A stretch of 34,594 nucleotides of DNA from an uncultured Dialister sp. (GTDB lineage: Bacteria > Bacillota > Negativicutes > Veillonellales > Dialisteraceae), in assembly GCF_900538805.1 (NCBI RefSeq), contig NZ_UPZP01000012.1:1-34594 (forward strand), given 5' to 3'. This document shows positions 15,090 through 22,844 of this stretch, in pieces. Both the position numbers and the translations under genes were made by a program. The stretch's first letter is position 1. Each line of letters opens with the position of its first letter. Under the pieces are notes generated by a model that saw only the letters and a program-made list of their open reading frames with translations, did not search any database and was not told the DNA's origin.

Positions 15090-16576
15090 TTGTCCAGTCC
15101 TCCTTCTGCCAGGTGAATGGCGTTGACTACGGCTTTGGCCTTGTTGATGCATTCGTGGTATTCGTTTTCCGGCACGCTGTCAGCTACGATGCCGGCACCG
15201 GACTGGACGCAGACGATTCCGTTTTTCTTGTAGGCCAGGCGGATGCCGATGCAGGTGTCCATATTTCCCGAGAAATCAAGGTAGCCGATGGCGCCGCCGT
15301 AGATGCCGCGCTTCCTTGATTCCTCTTCTTCAATGATTTCGCAGGCCCGAAGCTTGGGGGCGCCGGAGAGGGTGCCGGCGGGGAGGACGGCGTCGATGAC
15401 GTCCACCGCGTCTTTGCCCGGGGCAAGGGCGCCTTCCACGGTGGAGCCGATGTGCATGACGTGGGAGAAACGGAGGATATTCAGGTATTTTTCTACCTTC
15501 ACGGAACCGATGCGGCTTACCTTGCCCAGGTCGTTGCGCCCCAGGTCCACCAGCATGTTATGCTCTGCCAGCTCCTTTTCGTTGGAGAGGAGTTCCTTTT
15601 CCAGCGCCCGGTCTTCTTCTTCCGTTTTGCCCCTTGGCCTTGTGCCGGCCAGGGGGTAGGTGTGGAGGATGCCGTTTTCCAGTTTGCCCAGGGTTTCCGG
15701 GGAAGCGCCGGCGATTTCCACGTGGTCGCTGGTGAAATAGAACATATAGGGCGAGGGATTTTCCATGCGGAGCAGGCGGTATACATCAAACATGGAGCCG
15801 GTGGCTCTGGCGGTCAATGGGTTGGAGAGAACCACCTGGAAAATGTCGCCTTCGTAAATGTGGTGCCGTGCGTTTTCCACCATGGCGCTGTATTCTTCCA
15901 TGGAATGGGCCGGCTTGAGTTCTTCTTCCAGATGGAGGGGCTTGAATACCGCCTTGGCGCCGCTTTTCAGCAGGTCCTCCATGGCCGTAAGCTCTTCTTC
16001 TGCCCTGGCGTAGGAGGCGTCCATATCTTTAGTGGAAACGCCGGCCACCAGGATGATTTTCTGCTTGTAGGCGTCGAAGATCACCAGCTTGTCGAAGAGC
16101 ATGAGGTCCACATCGTTGAAATCGGCGTTGTCCTCGTGACGGAGCTTCAGGGTGGGCTCTGCGTACTTGATGTAGTCGTAGGAGAAATAGCCCACCAGGC
16201 CCCCGGTGAAGGGCGGAAGGCCTTCCAGTTTCGGGCTCTTGCAGGCGGCAAGGATTTTTCGGATTTCTTCGCCGGGATGGGTGACTTCTTTCCGGATGAT
16301 TTCCGGATGCTCTCCCTCTGCGCCTTTGGTGATGGTGAGATGGCCGTTCAGGCAGGTGAGCTCCAGGGTGGGATCATAACCCAGAAAGGAGTAGCGGCTC
16401 CAGGGCTGGTTATTTTCCGCGCTTTCCAGCATGAAGCAGTGATGGCTGGCGGCGCGGAGGGTCCGCATGACTTCGATGGTGGTGAAACGGTCCGCCATGA
16501 TTTCGCGGCAGACGGGAATTCTTCTGTAATCACCGGATTTGCTGATTGCTTTGACTTCCTCTAATGTTGGATACAT
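15086..16576 (-). CDS. trpE: Anthranilate synthase component I
   Basis: A 496-residue TrpE, converting chorismate and ammonia to anthranilate. The N-terminal domain carries FMLESAENNQPWSRYSFLGYDP, containing the LES allosteric tryptophan-site motif, and FTGGLVGYFSYDYIKY; the chorismate-binding domain carries EGDIFQVVLSNP, SPETLGKLENG, PLAGTRPRGKTEEED, DLGRNDLGKVS, AGTLSGAPKLRACEII, YGGAIGYLDFSG and QSGAGIVADSVPENEY. The allosteric site and tight linkage to trpG favour TrpE over PabB. The ATG has a perfect AAGGAGGT site. The message is expected to start upstream at the Trp T-box; a MITE-like element lies between that terminator and this gene. Confidence 0.95.
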   Translation of the reverse strand: MYPTLEEVKAISKSGDYRRIPVCREIMADRFTTIEVMRTLRAASHHCFMLESAENNQPWSRYSFLGYDPTLELTCLNGHLTITKGAEGEHPEIIRKEVTHPGEEIRKILAACKSPKLEGLPPFTGGLVGYFSYDYIKYAEPTLKLRHEDNADFNDVDLMLFDKLVIFDAYKQKIILVAGVSTKDMDASYARAEEELTAMEDLLKSGAKAVFKPLHLEEELKPAHSMEEYSAMVENARHHIYEGDIFQVVLSNPLTARATGSMFDVYRLLRMENPSPYMFYFTSDHVEIAGASPETLGKLENGILHTYPLAGTRPRGKTEEEDRALEKELLSNEKELAEHNMLVDLGRNDLGKVSRIGSVKVEKYLNILRFSHVMHIGSTVEGALAPGKDAVDVIDAVLPAGTLSGAPKLRACEIIEEEESRKRGIYGGAIGYLDFSGNMDTCIGIRLAYKKNGIVCVQSGAGIVADSVPENEYHECINKAKAVVNAIHLAEGGLDK

Positions 16577-16609
16577 AATGACCTCCTTATGGAAGGGCCG
16601 ATTCATTCG

Positions 16610-16776
16610 CTAGGGAAGCGCTGATTAAATCGTTATCGGATTTCATTCTTGTATTTTTATTCAATGCAAGGAATGAGTCGACGCGAATAGCGAGCTATTT
16701 AAGGAGACTTATGACATAGCATTGGATAAAAATACTTATGAAATTCGATTCTGCGAATTAATCAGTGCTTCCCTAG
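16610..16776. mobile_element. MITE-like palindromic element, complete copy
   Basis: A 167-bp non-coding element with 19-bp terminal inverted repeats (TAGGGAAGCGCTGATTAA at one end, the complement TTAATCAGTGCTTCCCTA at the other, one mismatch). Complementarity continues inward (TTTCAT...GTATTTTTATTCAATGC against GCATTGGATAAAAATAC...ATGAAAT), so the whole element is one imperfect palindrome. Ends are TA, as in Tc1/mariner-IS630-type MITEs. A second copy in inverted orientation occupies the right end of the window and an end fragment lies at 19109. It separates the Trp T-box terminator from trpE. Confidence 0.8.
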
Positions 16777-16839
16777 CTGTGAATTCTTTTAAAAGCAGAC
16801 TTTATGAATGAATTGGTGCTTCCTTATCTGCCTGGACGT

Positions 16840-16883
16840 AAAAAAATCCGTCCATGGCAGGAATAACTCTGCCAAGGACGGAT
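16840..16883 (-). terminator. Regulated terminator of the Trp T-box
   Basis: Minus strand ATCCGTCC...GGACGGAT with an inner GGCAG/CTGCC stem, followed by seven U residues. This is the terminator that the T-box antiterminator competes with. Confidence 0.85.
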
Positions 16884-17112
16884 TCAATCCGCGGTGCCAC
16901 CTTGTTTCACGATATCGTGCTCTTTGCGAGATACCAACATATCTCCGGCAGCTAACGCGTGCCCTGCGTTGCGGTATACTCTGTCATCCATTTCGCCGCA
17001 CCCTCAGCGGTCCATTTGGCAGGCTGCCTTTCCATCCATTCTCACCGGGTAGGACTCTCTTTGGGTGCATTTCCTGCTTTGATCTCCGCTTCAACGGTTT
17101 CTTGATTAGAAG
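16884..17112 (-). promoter_or_regulatory. T-box leader, tryptophan specific
   Basis: A tRNA-sensing T-box riboswitch upstream of trpEG. The T-box itself, AAGGTGGCACCGCGG, spans 16903-16889. Stem I is recognisable from AGCGG pairing with CCGCT and GCAGG with CCTGC; between them the 3' side reads CAAA-TGG-A, so the specifier is UGG (complement of 17012-17014), the only Trp codon. AAAGAGAG and GGTGAGAA correspond to apical stem I motifs shared with the second T-box in the window. Uncharged tRNA-Trp should favour antitermination and raise anthranilate synthase expression. Confidence 0.9.
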
Positions 17113-17139
17113 ATTATATCCTGCAGCGCTTTTTGTCAA
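17113..17139 (-). promoter_or_regulatory. Promoter of the Trp T-box transcript
   Basis: Minus-strand TTGACA (17139-17134) and TATAAT (17118-17113) with a short 15-base spacer. Both boxes are perfect, but the spacing suggests reduced strength or a shifted -35. Confidence 0.6.
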
Positions 17140-17226
17140 GGGGATAGGTGAAATTTTTTACTCGGGGTAAGCATTGCTTCAATCATGGCCGCGTTCCTTC
17201 TTATGAAGGGAGACTCTATGAATGCA

Positions 17227-19062
17227 TCAGTGCTTATCCGGGTAAACCCACACATAGGGCCGCCCCTTCTCATCGTGGTGGACGCCGATGATTTCAGGCA
17301 TGAAATCGGGGAATTCCCTGCCGCAGGCCTCCAGGAAGAGGAAGTAGGAAAGCACCTTCTCCGTCCACGCCTCACCGGCGGCAAGGGCGCAGATGCCCGG
17401 CGGGTAGGGAAGGATATTTTCCAGGGAAATGTGGCCCTTCGCTTCCTCCAGGGGCAGCTTTTTCCTCTCTCCCCTGATGAAACGGACATGGGCCTCTCTG
17501 GGGGAAAGACCGCGGGGCGGGAAATCCTCCTCCCTGAAAAGGCACTGCTGCAGCTCCCCGGCGTGATGGGAGAAGATGAAATCATGGAAACGGCGGCAGA
17601 AATCCCTGAGCCCTTCGCCGGGAAGAGTTTTGATGGAGGGCATGAAGCGCTCCATAGGAATGTTTTGGAAATAGGCCTTTTCAAACTCCTTGAGGCAGCG
17701 GAGAAGATATTTGTGTTTCTTCCGGCTGTCCCCCGGTTCCACCAGAAAGAGGAGGGTGTAGAAATCGGATTTCTCCGGAGTAATCCCCCGGCTTTCCAGA
17801 TAGGCCGAAAGAAGGGGCGCCGGAATGGAATGCTCCCGCTTTTCCGAAAAGCTGCCGGTGGTGAGGAGGACCTTACAGGGATCCAGCAGAGAGGAGGCGG
17901 CGGCAGGGCCGTCAAAGCCGTGCCACGATTCCTCAGGGGACAGGGAGAAGAAGGCAGCATCTTCCATGATGGAAGGCGTCTTCTCCGATTCCCATTTCCT
18001 TCCATGCACCAGAGGCGGCAGGAAAGGCGGAAAGAGGCTGGTTTCCTTCAAAATGGCCTTCTTCAGACGGACGGCGGAGCGGAAGGTCTCCTTCCAAAGG
18101 GCTCCGCCCCGTTTCTCATGGATGAAAGCGTTCATTTCCAGCCCCGCCAGGAGGGGATAGTAGGGGGACGTGGAAATATGCATAAGGAAGGTGTCATTCA
18201 GCACATCATAGGGAAGATAATAGGGTTTATTCCTGATGTGGCTGTCCTTTTTATGAATCTGGGAAGTCATGGAAAAACCGGCGAGCTGCTTGTGCACAGA
18301 CTGGGTCACAAGAATACCCGGCGCCTCTTCCGGCAGCGAAAAAGTAAGGACTGCGGCATCCTTCAGGAGGGGAATGAAATTTTCATAGCCTCCCCAGGCA
18401 TCGTCAAAGAGGATGTATTCGCACAGGTGGCCGATTTTCTCAAGGACCTGCCGCACATTGGAAAAAAGGCCGTCGTAGGTGCATATCTGCAGGCATGCCA
18501 GCCGGAAGGGCCGCTCCTTTTCGGAAAGCTCCGGACGGACCTTGCGGATTTCCTCCCGCAGATGATCCTCTTCCAGGGACTTTGGCAGAATGGGCCCGAT
18601 GACGCCGGAATCATTGCGGCAGGACGAAAGATACACCGGCAGCGCCCCTGCCTGAAGCAGTGCCCCCTGCCAGGTGGACTTATGGTTGTTCCTGTCAAAA
18701 AGCACCAGGTCCCCGGGGGAAAGAAGGGCATTGGCACAGATCCGGTTGGATGTGGACGTGCCGCCCAGCACAAAGAAACAGTCATCACTTCCCCACACCG
18801 AAGCGGCCAGGCGCTCCGCCTCCCCTGAAACTCCTTCGTGGGACGACGGGTCGCCGATGGCGGAAGAAGAATCGGAAATATCCGCCCGGAACATGGCCTT
18901 TCCCAAAGCGCCGGTAAAAATCCGGCCCTCCTCGGTGAGATTAAAAAAGCGTCCGCTGTGGTGCCCGGGAGTATCGAAATCAAAGCGTCCCTTCCCCGCC
19001 TCCGCCAGCAGGGCAGCAGTAAAGGGAGGAAGAGATTTTATTTTATTCTTATCTTTTTTCAT
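17227..19062 (-). CDS. Orn/Lys/Arg decarboxylase, PLP-dependent (group III)
   Basis: A 611-residue fold-type I PLP decarboxylase of the Orn/Lys/Arg (SpeF/LdcC/AdiA-like) group. TPGHHSG (31-37) is the family N-terminal motif; GGTSTSNRI (100-108) and NHKST (126-130) bind the cofactor phosphate and ring; FDDAWGGYE (219-227) holds the aspartate contacting the PLP nitrogen; TQSVHKQLAGFSMTSQIH places the Schiff-base lysine at 258. There is no N-terminal wing domain of the enterobacterial type, so it resembles the shorter Gram-positive enzymes. The substrate (ornithine, lysine or arginine) cannot be fixed from sequence. ATG with AAGGAGACTT upstream. No antiporter gene is adjacent; the next gene on the strand, trpE, has its own T-box. 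Confidence 0.88.
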   Translation of the reverse strand: MKKDKNKIKSLPPFTAALLAEAGKGRFDFDTPGHHSGRFFNLTEEGRIFTGALGKAMFRADISDSSSAIGDPSSHEGVSGEAERLAASVWGSDDCFFVLGGTSTSNRICANALLSPGDLVLFDRNNHKSTWQGALLQAGALPVYLSSCRNDSGVIGPILPKSLEEDHLREEIRKVRPELSEKERPFRLACLQICTYDGLFSNVRQVLEKIGHLCEYILFDDAWGGYENFIPLLKDAAVLTFSLPEEAPGILVTQSVHKQLAGFSMTSQIHKKDSHIRNKPYYLPYDVLNDTFLMHISTSPYYPLLAGLEMNAFIHEKRGGALWKETFRSAVRLKKAILKETSLFPPFLPPLVHGRKWESEKTPSIMEDAAFFSLSPEESWHGFDGPAAASSLLDPCKVLLTTGSFSEKREHSIPAPLLSAYLESRGITPEKSDFYTLLFLVEPGDSRKKHKYLLRCLKEFEKAYFQNIPMERFMPSIKTLPGEGLRDFCRRFHDFIFSHHAGELQQCLFREEDFPPRGLSPREAHVRFIRGERKKLPLEEAKGHISLENILPYPPGICALAAGEAWTEKVLSYFLFLEACGREFPDFMPEIIGVHHDEKGRPYVWVYPDKH

Positions 19063-19108
19063 ATGAAGTCTCCTTATCAGGAAATATTATATCAATTTTG
19101 CCGACTGC

Positions 19109-19165
19109 TAAGGAAGCACTGATTGATTCGCAAAGTCTATTTTTTGTGAAGGAGGCACTGCGGTA
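19109..19165. mobile_element. MITE end fragment
   Basis: TAAGGAAGCACTGATTGATTCG matches, apart from one base, the terminal inverted repeat of the 16610-16776 element as it appears in the right-end copy. Similarity fades after about 35 bases, so this is a decayed or truncated copy upstream of the decarboxylase gene. The listed right boundary is approximate. Confidence 0.55.
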
Positions 19166-19625
19166 CATGCCGAATCGTCAGGCTCCTTTCTCAGAAAGGA
19201 GCTGGGCGATAGGGCTGAGGAACACCGAAATTACGCAGGAATACTATTTGCTCACATTAGGCCCCGGCGGGGCCGCGGATTTTCATAGAAAATCCGCTAT
19301 CATCCGTCGCCTGCGGCGTGCACAGCGAACACATTTTGTAGGAGCAAAGCGACGCACAAAATGTAGTGAGTCGTTTCCCCTTTAGGGGCCACCTTCTTCC
19401 AAAGGAAGAAGGCTTTGGCACTTCGTCATGCAGCACTGGAGACACAAATGTAAATACTGTAACGCTGGCTATATACTCATCGCCGCCAAAGGCGGCGATA
19501 CCTTAACCCTCGGGCCAAAGGCCCGTCAAACTTAAGAACCCTTGGGCCGTAGGCCCATCAATCTTAAGAACCTTTCTACACAACCCTTTTGAACCCGGGG
19601 CCGCAGAGCGGCCCCCTTATCCCAT
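19166..19625. repeat. Mosaic intergenic repeat region
   Basis: No credible gene. Bases 19183-19240 are an inverted piece of the TCCTCAG...GGAAGGAGC/CGGTGTTCCTCAG module. GCGGATTTTC/GAAAATCCGC forms a hairpin at 19275-19298. At 19325-19370 the GCGAACA...GTAGG...GCGAC frame recurs with hairpin arms ACATTTTGT/ACAAAATGT. Then TCGCCGCC/GGCGGCGA (19481-19498) and palindromes CGGGCC/GGCCCG and TGGGCC/GGCCCA in the CCCTC...GTCAA frame, ending about 25 bases before the tRNA-Val promoter. Confidence 0.8.
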
Positions 19626-19655
19626 TTGCTTTTTCTTCCCGTCCCATGATATAAT
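19626..19655 (+). promoter_or_regulatory. Promoter of tRNA-Val
   Basis: TTGCTT, an 18-base spacer and a perfect TATAAT, 13 bases before the tRNA 5' end. Confidence 0.65.
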
Positions 19656-19668
19656 GACCTCAGTATCC

Positions 19669-19745
19669 GGGGTTATAGCTCAGTTGGTCAGAGCGCTTCG
19701 TTGACATCGAAGAGGTCTTTGGTTCGAATCCAAATAGTCCCACCA
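19669..19745 (+). tRNA. tRNA-Val (GAC)
   Basis: A 77-base tRNA with encoded CCA. Anticodon stem CTTCG/CGAAG encloses TTGACAT, so the anticodon is GAC (19703-19705), reading GUC/GUU valine codons. D-arm AGCTCAGTTGGTCAGAGC and T-loop GGTTCGAATCC are standard. The acceptor stem GGGGTTA/TAGTCCC contains two adjacent G-U wobbles, which is slightly unusual. Confidence 0.95.
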
Positions 19746-19753
19746 GATTTTAT

Positions 19754-19778
19754 AACCCGCCAATTCGGCGGGTTTTTG
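19754..19778 (+). terminator. Terminator after tRNA-Val
   Basis: CCCGCC-AATTC-GGCGGG followed by five T residues, directly after the tRNA and before the EamA gene's ribosome site. Some read-through into the EamA gene is likely, as no separate promoter is obvious. Confidence 0.85.
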
Positions 19779-19808
19779 TGTACCCGGAAATGGAAAGAGG
19801 GGACAGGG

Positions 19809-20711
19809 ATGAAACTCTTTGCGGTCATCATGGTTTTGATTGCCGGCACCATGTGGGCAGGAACGGGACTGGCGGCGCAGGATTTCTTGAGGAAGAGCAG
19901 CCTTGATGCCATGGACCTCACCGTGTTCCGCATGTCCTCAGCAGGCATCATCATGTTCCTGGTATCCATGATGAAGGGGCAGTGGAAGCCGGGCATAAAG
20001 GCCATACGACAGAAACCGGTGCTTCTTCTGGAGCTTGTATTCTATGGTATTGTGGGTCTCATGTTCATGCATTATACCTACTTTGCCTCCATTGCGGCAG
20101 GAAATGCAGCCGCTGCCACAGTGATCCAGTATACCTGTCCGGCCATGGTGATTCTCTGGGTATCCCTCAGAAATAGAAAATTTCCTGCCCGGGGTGAACT
20201 GCTGGCGGTGGTGCTGGCCATAGCAGGTGTATTCCTCCTTGTTACCGGAGGTGATATCCATCGTATATCCGTGCCGGCTAAGTGCGTCTATCTGGGACTG
20301 GTGTCGGCCGTATTCTTTGCGGTCTGTGCCGTGTATCCCAAGCACCTGATGCTGGTCATGGACAATTCCTTCATCCTGGCCATCGGCATGTTTACCGGCG
20401 CCCTGTCGGCCTGGCTCATAGACCCCGTCACCGATTACTCCGGCTTTTTGGCAGGGGGCGTGCTCTTCGATTCCTTCTGGATCGTCATCTGCGGCACGGT
20501 GGTGGCCTTCACCTGCTACAACGCAGGCCTCCATTACCTGAGTGAAGCCCAGGCCTCCGTCACCGCCACCGTGGAGCCGGCGGTGTCGGTAGTTGCCTCC
20601 CTCTTCCTCTTCAACGTGCACTTCGATTTCCTCCAGGCCCTGGGCATCCTTTTCGTCATCCTGGCCATAGCGGCGCCGGGACTTATGGGAAGAAAAAGGA
20701 GGGGGAAGTGA
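19809..20711 (+). CDS. EamA/DMT-superfamily permease
   Basis: A 300-residue inner-membrane protein of the drug/metabolite transporter superfamily with two EamA repeats and about ten hydrophobic helices. The first repeat begins MKLFAVIMVLIAGTMWAGTGLAAQDFL; the second begins with YLGLVSAVFFAVCAVYPKHL. The typical EamA end-of-repeat pattern is seen in NAAAATVIQYTCPAMVILW (first half) and SEAQASVTATVEPAVSVVAS (second half). Basic C-terminus GRKRRGK. These proteins export amino acids, nucleobases or other metabolites; the substrate here cannot be told. The ATG follows AGAGGGGACAGGG. It starts 30 bases after the tRNA-Val terminator and its stop codon lies at the edge of the first 59-bp repeat array. 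Confidence 0.88.
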   Translation: MKLFAVIMVLIAGTMWAGTGLAAQDFLRKSSLDAMDLTVFRMSSAGIIMFLVSMMKGQWKPGIKAIRQKPVLLLELVFYGIVGLMFMHYTYFASIAAGNAAAATVIQYTCPAMVILWVSLRNRKFPARGELLAVVLAIAGVFLLVTGGDIHRISVPAKCVYLGLVSAVFFAVCAVYPKHLMLVMDNSFILAIGMFTGALSAWLIDPVTDYSGFLAGGVLFDSFWIVICGTVVAFTCYNAGLHYLSEAQASVTATVEPAVSVVASLFLFNVHFDFLQALGILFVILAIAAPGLMGRKRRGK

Positions 20712-20952
20712 CACAGGGCGAAAGGTTTCCTGCTGCTATGAAACACCTCTGTCCCATGCCGGATAGGAAACCATTTGCGAATGGTTTCCTGTCGCTATGA
20801 AATACCTCTGCTCCATGTCGGATAGGAAACCATTTGCGAATGGTTTCCTGTCGCTATGAAACACCTCTGCCCCATGTCGGACAGGAAACCATTTGCGAAC
20901 AGTTTCCTGTCGTAATGAAACACCTATGTCCCATGTGGGACAGGAAACTTTT
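20707..20952. repeat. 59-bp tandem repeat array, locus 1
   Basis: GGAAAC unit starts fall at 20766, 20825, 20884 and 20943, an exact 59-base period, with a degraded first unit before them. Each unit opens with a 24-base palindrome (GGAAACCATT-TGCG-AATGGTTTCC in the best copies) followed by a 35-base conserved linker (TGTCGCTATGAAACACCTCTG...CATGTCGGA type). Unlike CRISPR, the whole unit is conserved and there are no variable spacers. The array starts at the EamA stop codon. Confidence 0.9.
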
Positions 20953-21047
20953 CAGAAAAAACTCTTTTCGTAGATGAAATATTTCTTTTATAGTAAAATA
21001 TAGATTGACTATAGCAAACAGACCATTCTTTATTTACAGGAGTCATT
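20953..21047. other. AT-rich leader upstream of lepA
   Basis: About 95 AT-rich bases between the array and lepA. It must hold the lepA promoter; candidates are TATAGT/TAAAAT near 20988-20998 and TTGACT at 21005, none with a convincing partner at 17 bases. CAGGAG precedes the lepA ATG. Confidence 0.4.
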
Positions 21048-22844
21048 ATGGATACAGAACACATCAGGAATTTTTCAATTATTGCCCATATCGACCACGG
21101 CAAGTCCACCCTGGCGGATAGGCTTATCGAACTTACCGGTACGGTGCAGAAGAGGGACATGGAGGCCCAGATTCTGGACACCATGGATCTGGAGAGGGAA
21201 AGAGGCATCACCATTAAGGAGCAGTCCGTGCGGCTCATGTACAAGTATGAAGACGGCGATACCTATGAACTGAACCTGATCGACACCCCAGGCCATGTGG
21301 ATTTTAATTATGAAGTATCCCGCAGCCTTTCCGCCTGCGAAGGGGCTATCCTTATCATTGATGCCACCCAGGGGGTGCAGGCCCAGACTCTGGCCAATGT
21401 GTACCTGGCTTTGGACCATAACCTGGAAATCATTCCGGTCATCAATAAAATCGACCTTCCCAGCGCGGACATCGACCGGGTGAAGAAGGAAGTGGAAAAC
21501 ATCATCGGCCTTGACATGTCCGATGCCATTCCCGTTTCCGCCAAAACCGGCGAAAATGTGGAAGAGGTGCTGAAGCGGATTGTGGAGCAGGTGCCGCCTC
21601 CTCCGGACAATACGAAAAAGCCGCTGCGCTGTTTGATTTTTGATTCCATTTTCGATTCCTACAAGGGTGCCATTGCCTATGTGCGCGTTATGGACGGGGA
21701 AATTAAACCGGGCATGAATATCCGCATGATGGCCTCCGGCAAGGTGTACACGGTGACGGAGGTGGGCTATTTCTCCCCCTTCCCCAAGGCCTGCGACGTC
21801 CTGACCTGCGGCTCCGTGGGCTATGTGGCAGCCAGCATTAAGAATGTACAGGACTGCGAAGTGGGGGATACCATTACCACCGCCGAAAACGGCGCCGCCG
21901 AAGCGCTGCCGGGGTATCGAAAGGCGCTCCCCATGGTTTTCTGCGGACTCTATCCCATCGAAAGCAAGGATTATGACAATCTGAAGGAAGCATTGGAAAA
22001 ACTTAAGCTCAACGATGCGGCGCTGGAATTTGTGCCGGAAACGTCCCAGGCCCTGGGTTTCGGTTTCCGCTGCGGCTTCCTTGGCCTTCTCCACATGGAT
22101 GTGGTGCAGGAAAGGCTGGAAAGGGAATACCACCTGAAACTCATCACCACGGCGCCTTCCGTCATTTACCATGTATTCAAAACCGACGGCACCATGGTGC
22201 CCGTGGACAATCCGGCAGAACTGCCGCCTATGACAAAAATCGAACACATTGAAGAGCCGGTGGCGAAGGTGGACATTCTGGTGCCCTCGGACATGGTGGG
22301 GAACGTGATGGAACTGGTGCAGAACCGGCGCGGCGTTTTCCAGACCATGGAATACCTGGATGAAACCAGGGTGGATCTTTCCTACAAGATTCCTCTTTCT
22401 GAAATCATTTTCGATTTCTTTGACAAGCTGAAATCCTGCACCAAGGGCTATGCATCTTTGGACTACCAGCTGGACGGCTACCAGAAGACCGACGCCGTGA
22501 AGCTGGATATCCTCCTGAACGGGGACCTGGTGGATGCCCTGTCCATCATCGTCCATAGGAGCAATGCCCCTGCCCGGGGCCGGGCGCTGGCGCTGAAGCT
22601 GAAGGATATTATCCCCCGCCAGCAGTTTGAAGTGCCCATCCAGGCTGCCATCGGAAGCAAAATCATTGCCCGGGAAACCATTAAGGCCTATAAGAAGGAC
22701 GTGCTGGCCAAGTGCTACGGCGGCGACGTGACCCGTAAGAAGAAGCTCCTGGAAAAGCAGAAGGAAGGGAAGAAGCGCATGAAGCAGGTGGGCAGCGTGG
22801 AAATCCCGCAGGAAGCGTTCATGGCGGTCCTGAAAGATGACTGA
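21048..22844 (+). CDS. lepA: Elongation factor 4 (back-translocase LepA)
   Basis: A 598-residue EF4/LepA, a translational GTPase that acts on the ribosome (back-translocation or 30S maturation roles have been proposed). G1 AHIDHGKST, G2 region RERGITI, G3 DTPGHVDF, G4 NKIDLP and G5 SAKTG are all intact; the C-terminal LepA-specific domain is present through KRMKQVGSVEIPQEAFMAVLK. Length is normal. The last eight bases overlap hemW. lepA-hemW is the classic Firmicute order; hrcA and dnaK, which often follow, are absent here. Confidence 0.98.
   Translation: MDTEHIRNFSIIAHIDHGKSTLADRLIELTGTVQKRDMEAQILDTMDLERERGITIKEQSVRLMYKYEDGDTYELNLIDTPGHVDFNYEVSRSLSACEGAILIIDATQGVQAQTLANVYLALDHNLEIIPVINKIDLPSADIDRVKKEVENIIGLDMSDAIPVSAKTGENVEEVLKRIVEQVPPPPDNTKKPLRCLIFDSIFDSYKGAIAYVRVMDGEIKPGMNIRMMASGKVYTVTEVGYFSPFPKACDVLTCGSVGYVAASIKNVQDCEVGDTITTAENGAAEALPGYRKALPMVFCGLYPIESKDYDNLKEALEKLKLNDAALEFVPETSQALGFGFRCGFLGLLHMDVVQERLEREYHLKLITTAPSVIYHVFKTDGTMVPVDNPAELPPMTKIEHIEEPVAKVDILVPSDMVGNVMELVQNRRGVFQTMEYLDETRVDLSYKIPLSEIIFDFFDKLKSCTKGYASLDYQLDGYQKTDAVKLDILLNGDLVDALSIIVHRSNAPARGRALALKLKDIIPRQQFEVPIQAAIGSKIIARETIKAYKKDVLAKCYGGDVTRKKKLLEKQKEGKKRMKQVGSVEIPQEAFMAVLKDD

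Noticed and set aside
17208..17236. MITE end at the decarboxylase stop codon (ATCAGTGCTTA)
   Set aside because: Only about ten bases match and the inner sequence differs; it may be an ancient remnant but cannot be supported.
17185..18828. 547-codon plus-strand open frame opposite the decarboxylase
   Set aside because: Antisense to a gene with all PLP motifs; no recognisable domain.
20707..20952. CRISPR array
   Set aside because: Whole units including the linker are conserved; there are no unique spacers and no cas genes.
21075..22556. 493-codon minus-strand open frame opposite lepA
   Set aside because: Antisense shadow of lepA, histidine- and glycine-rich as expected from its complement.
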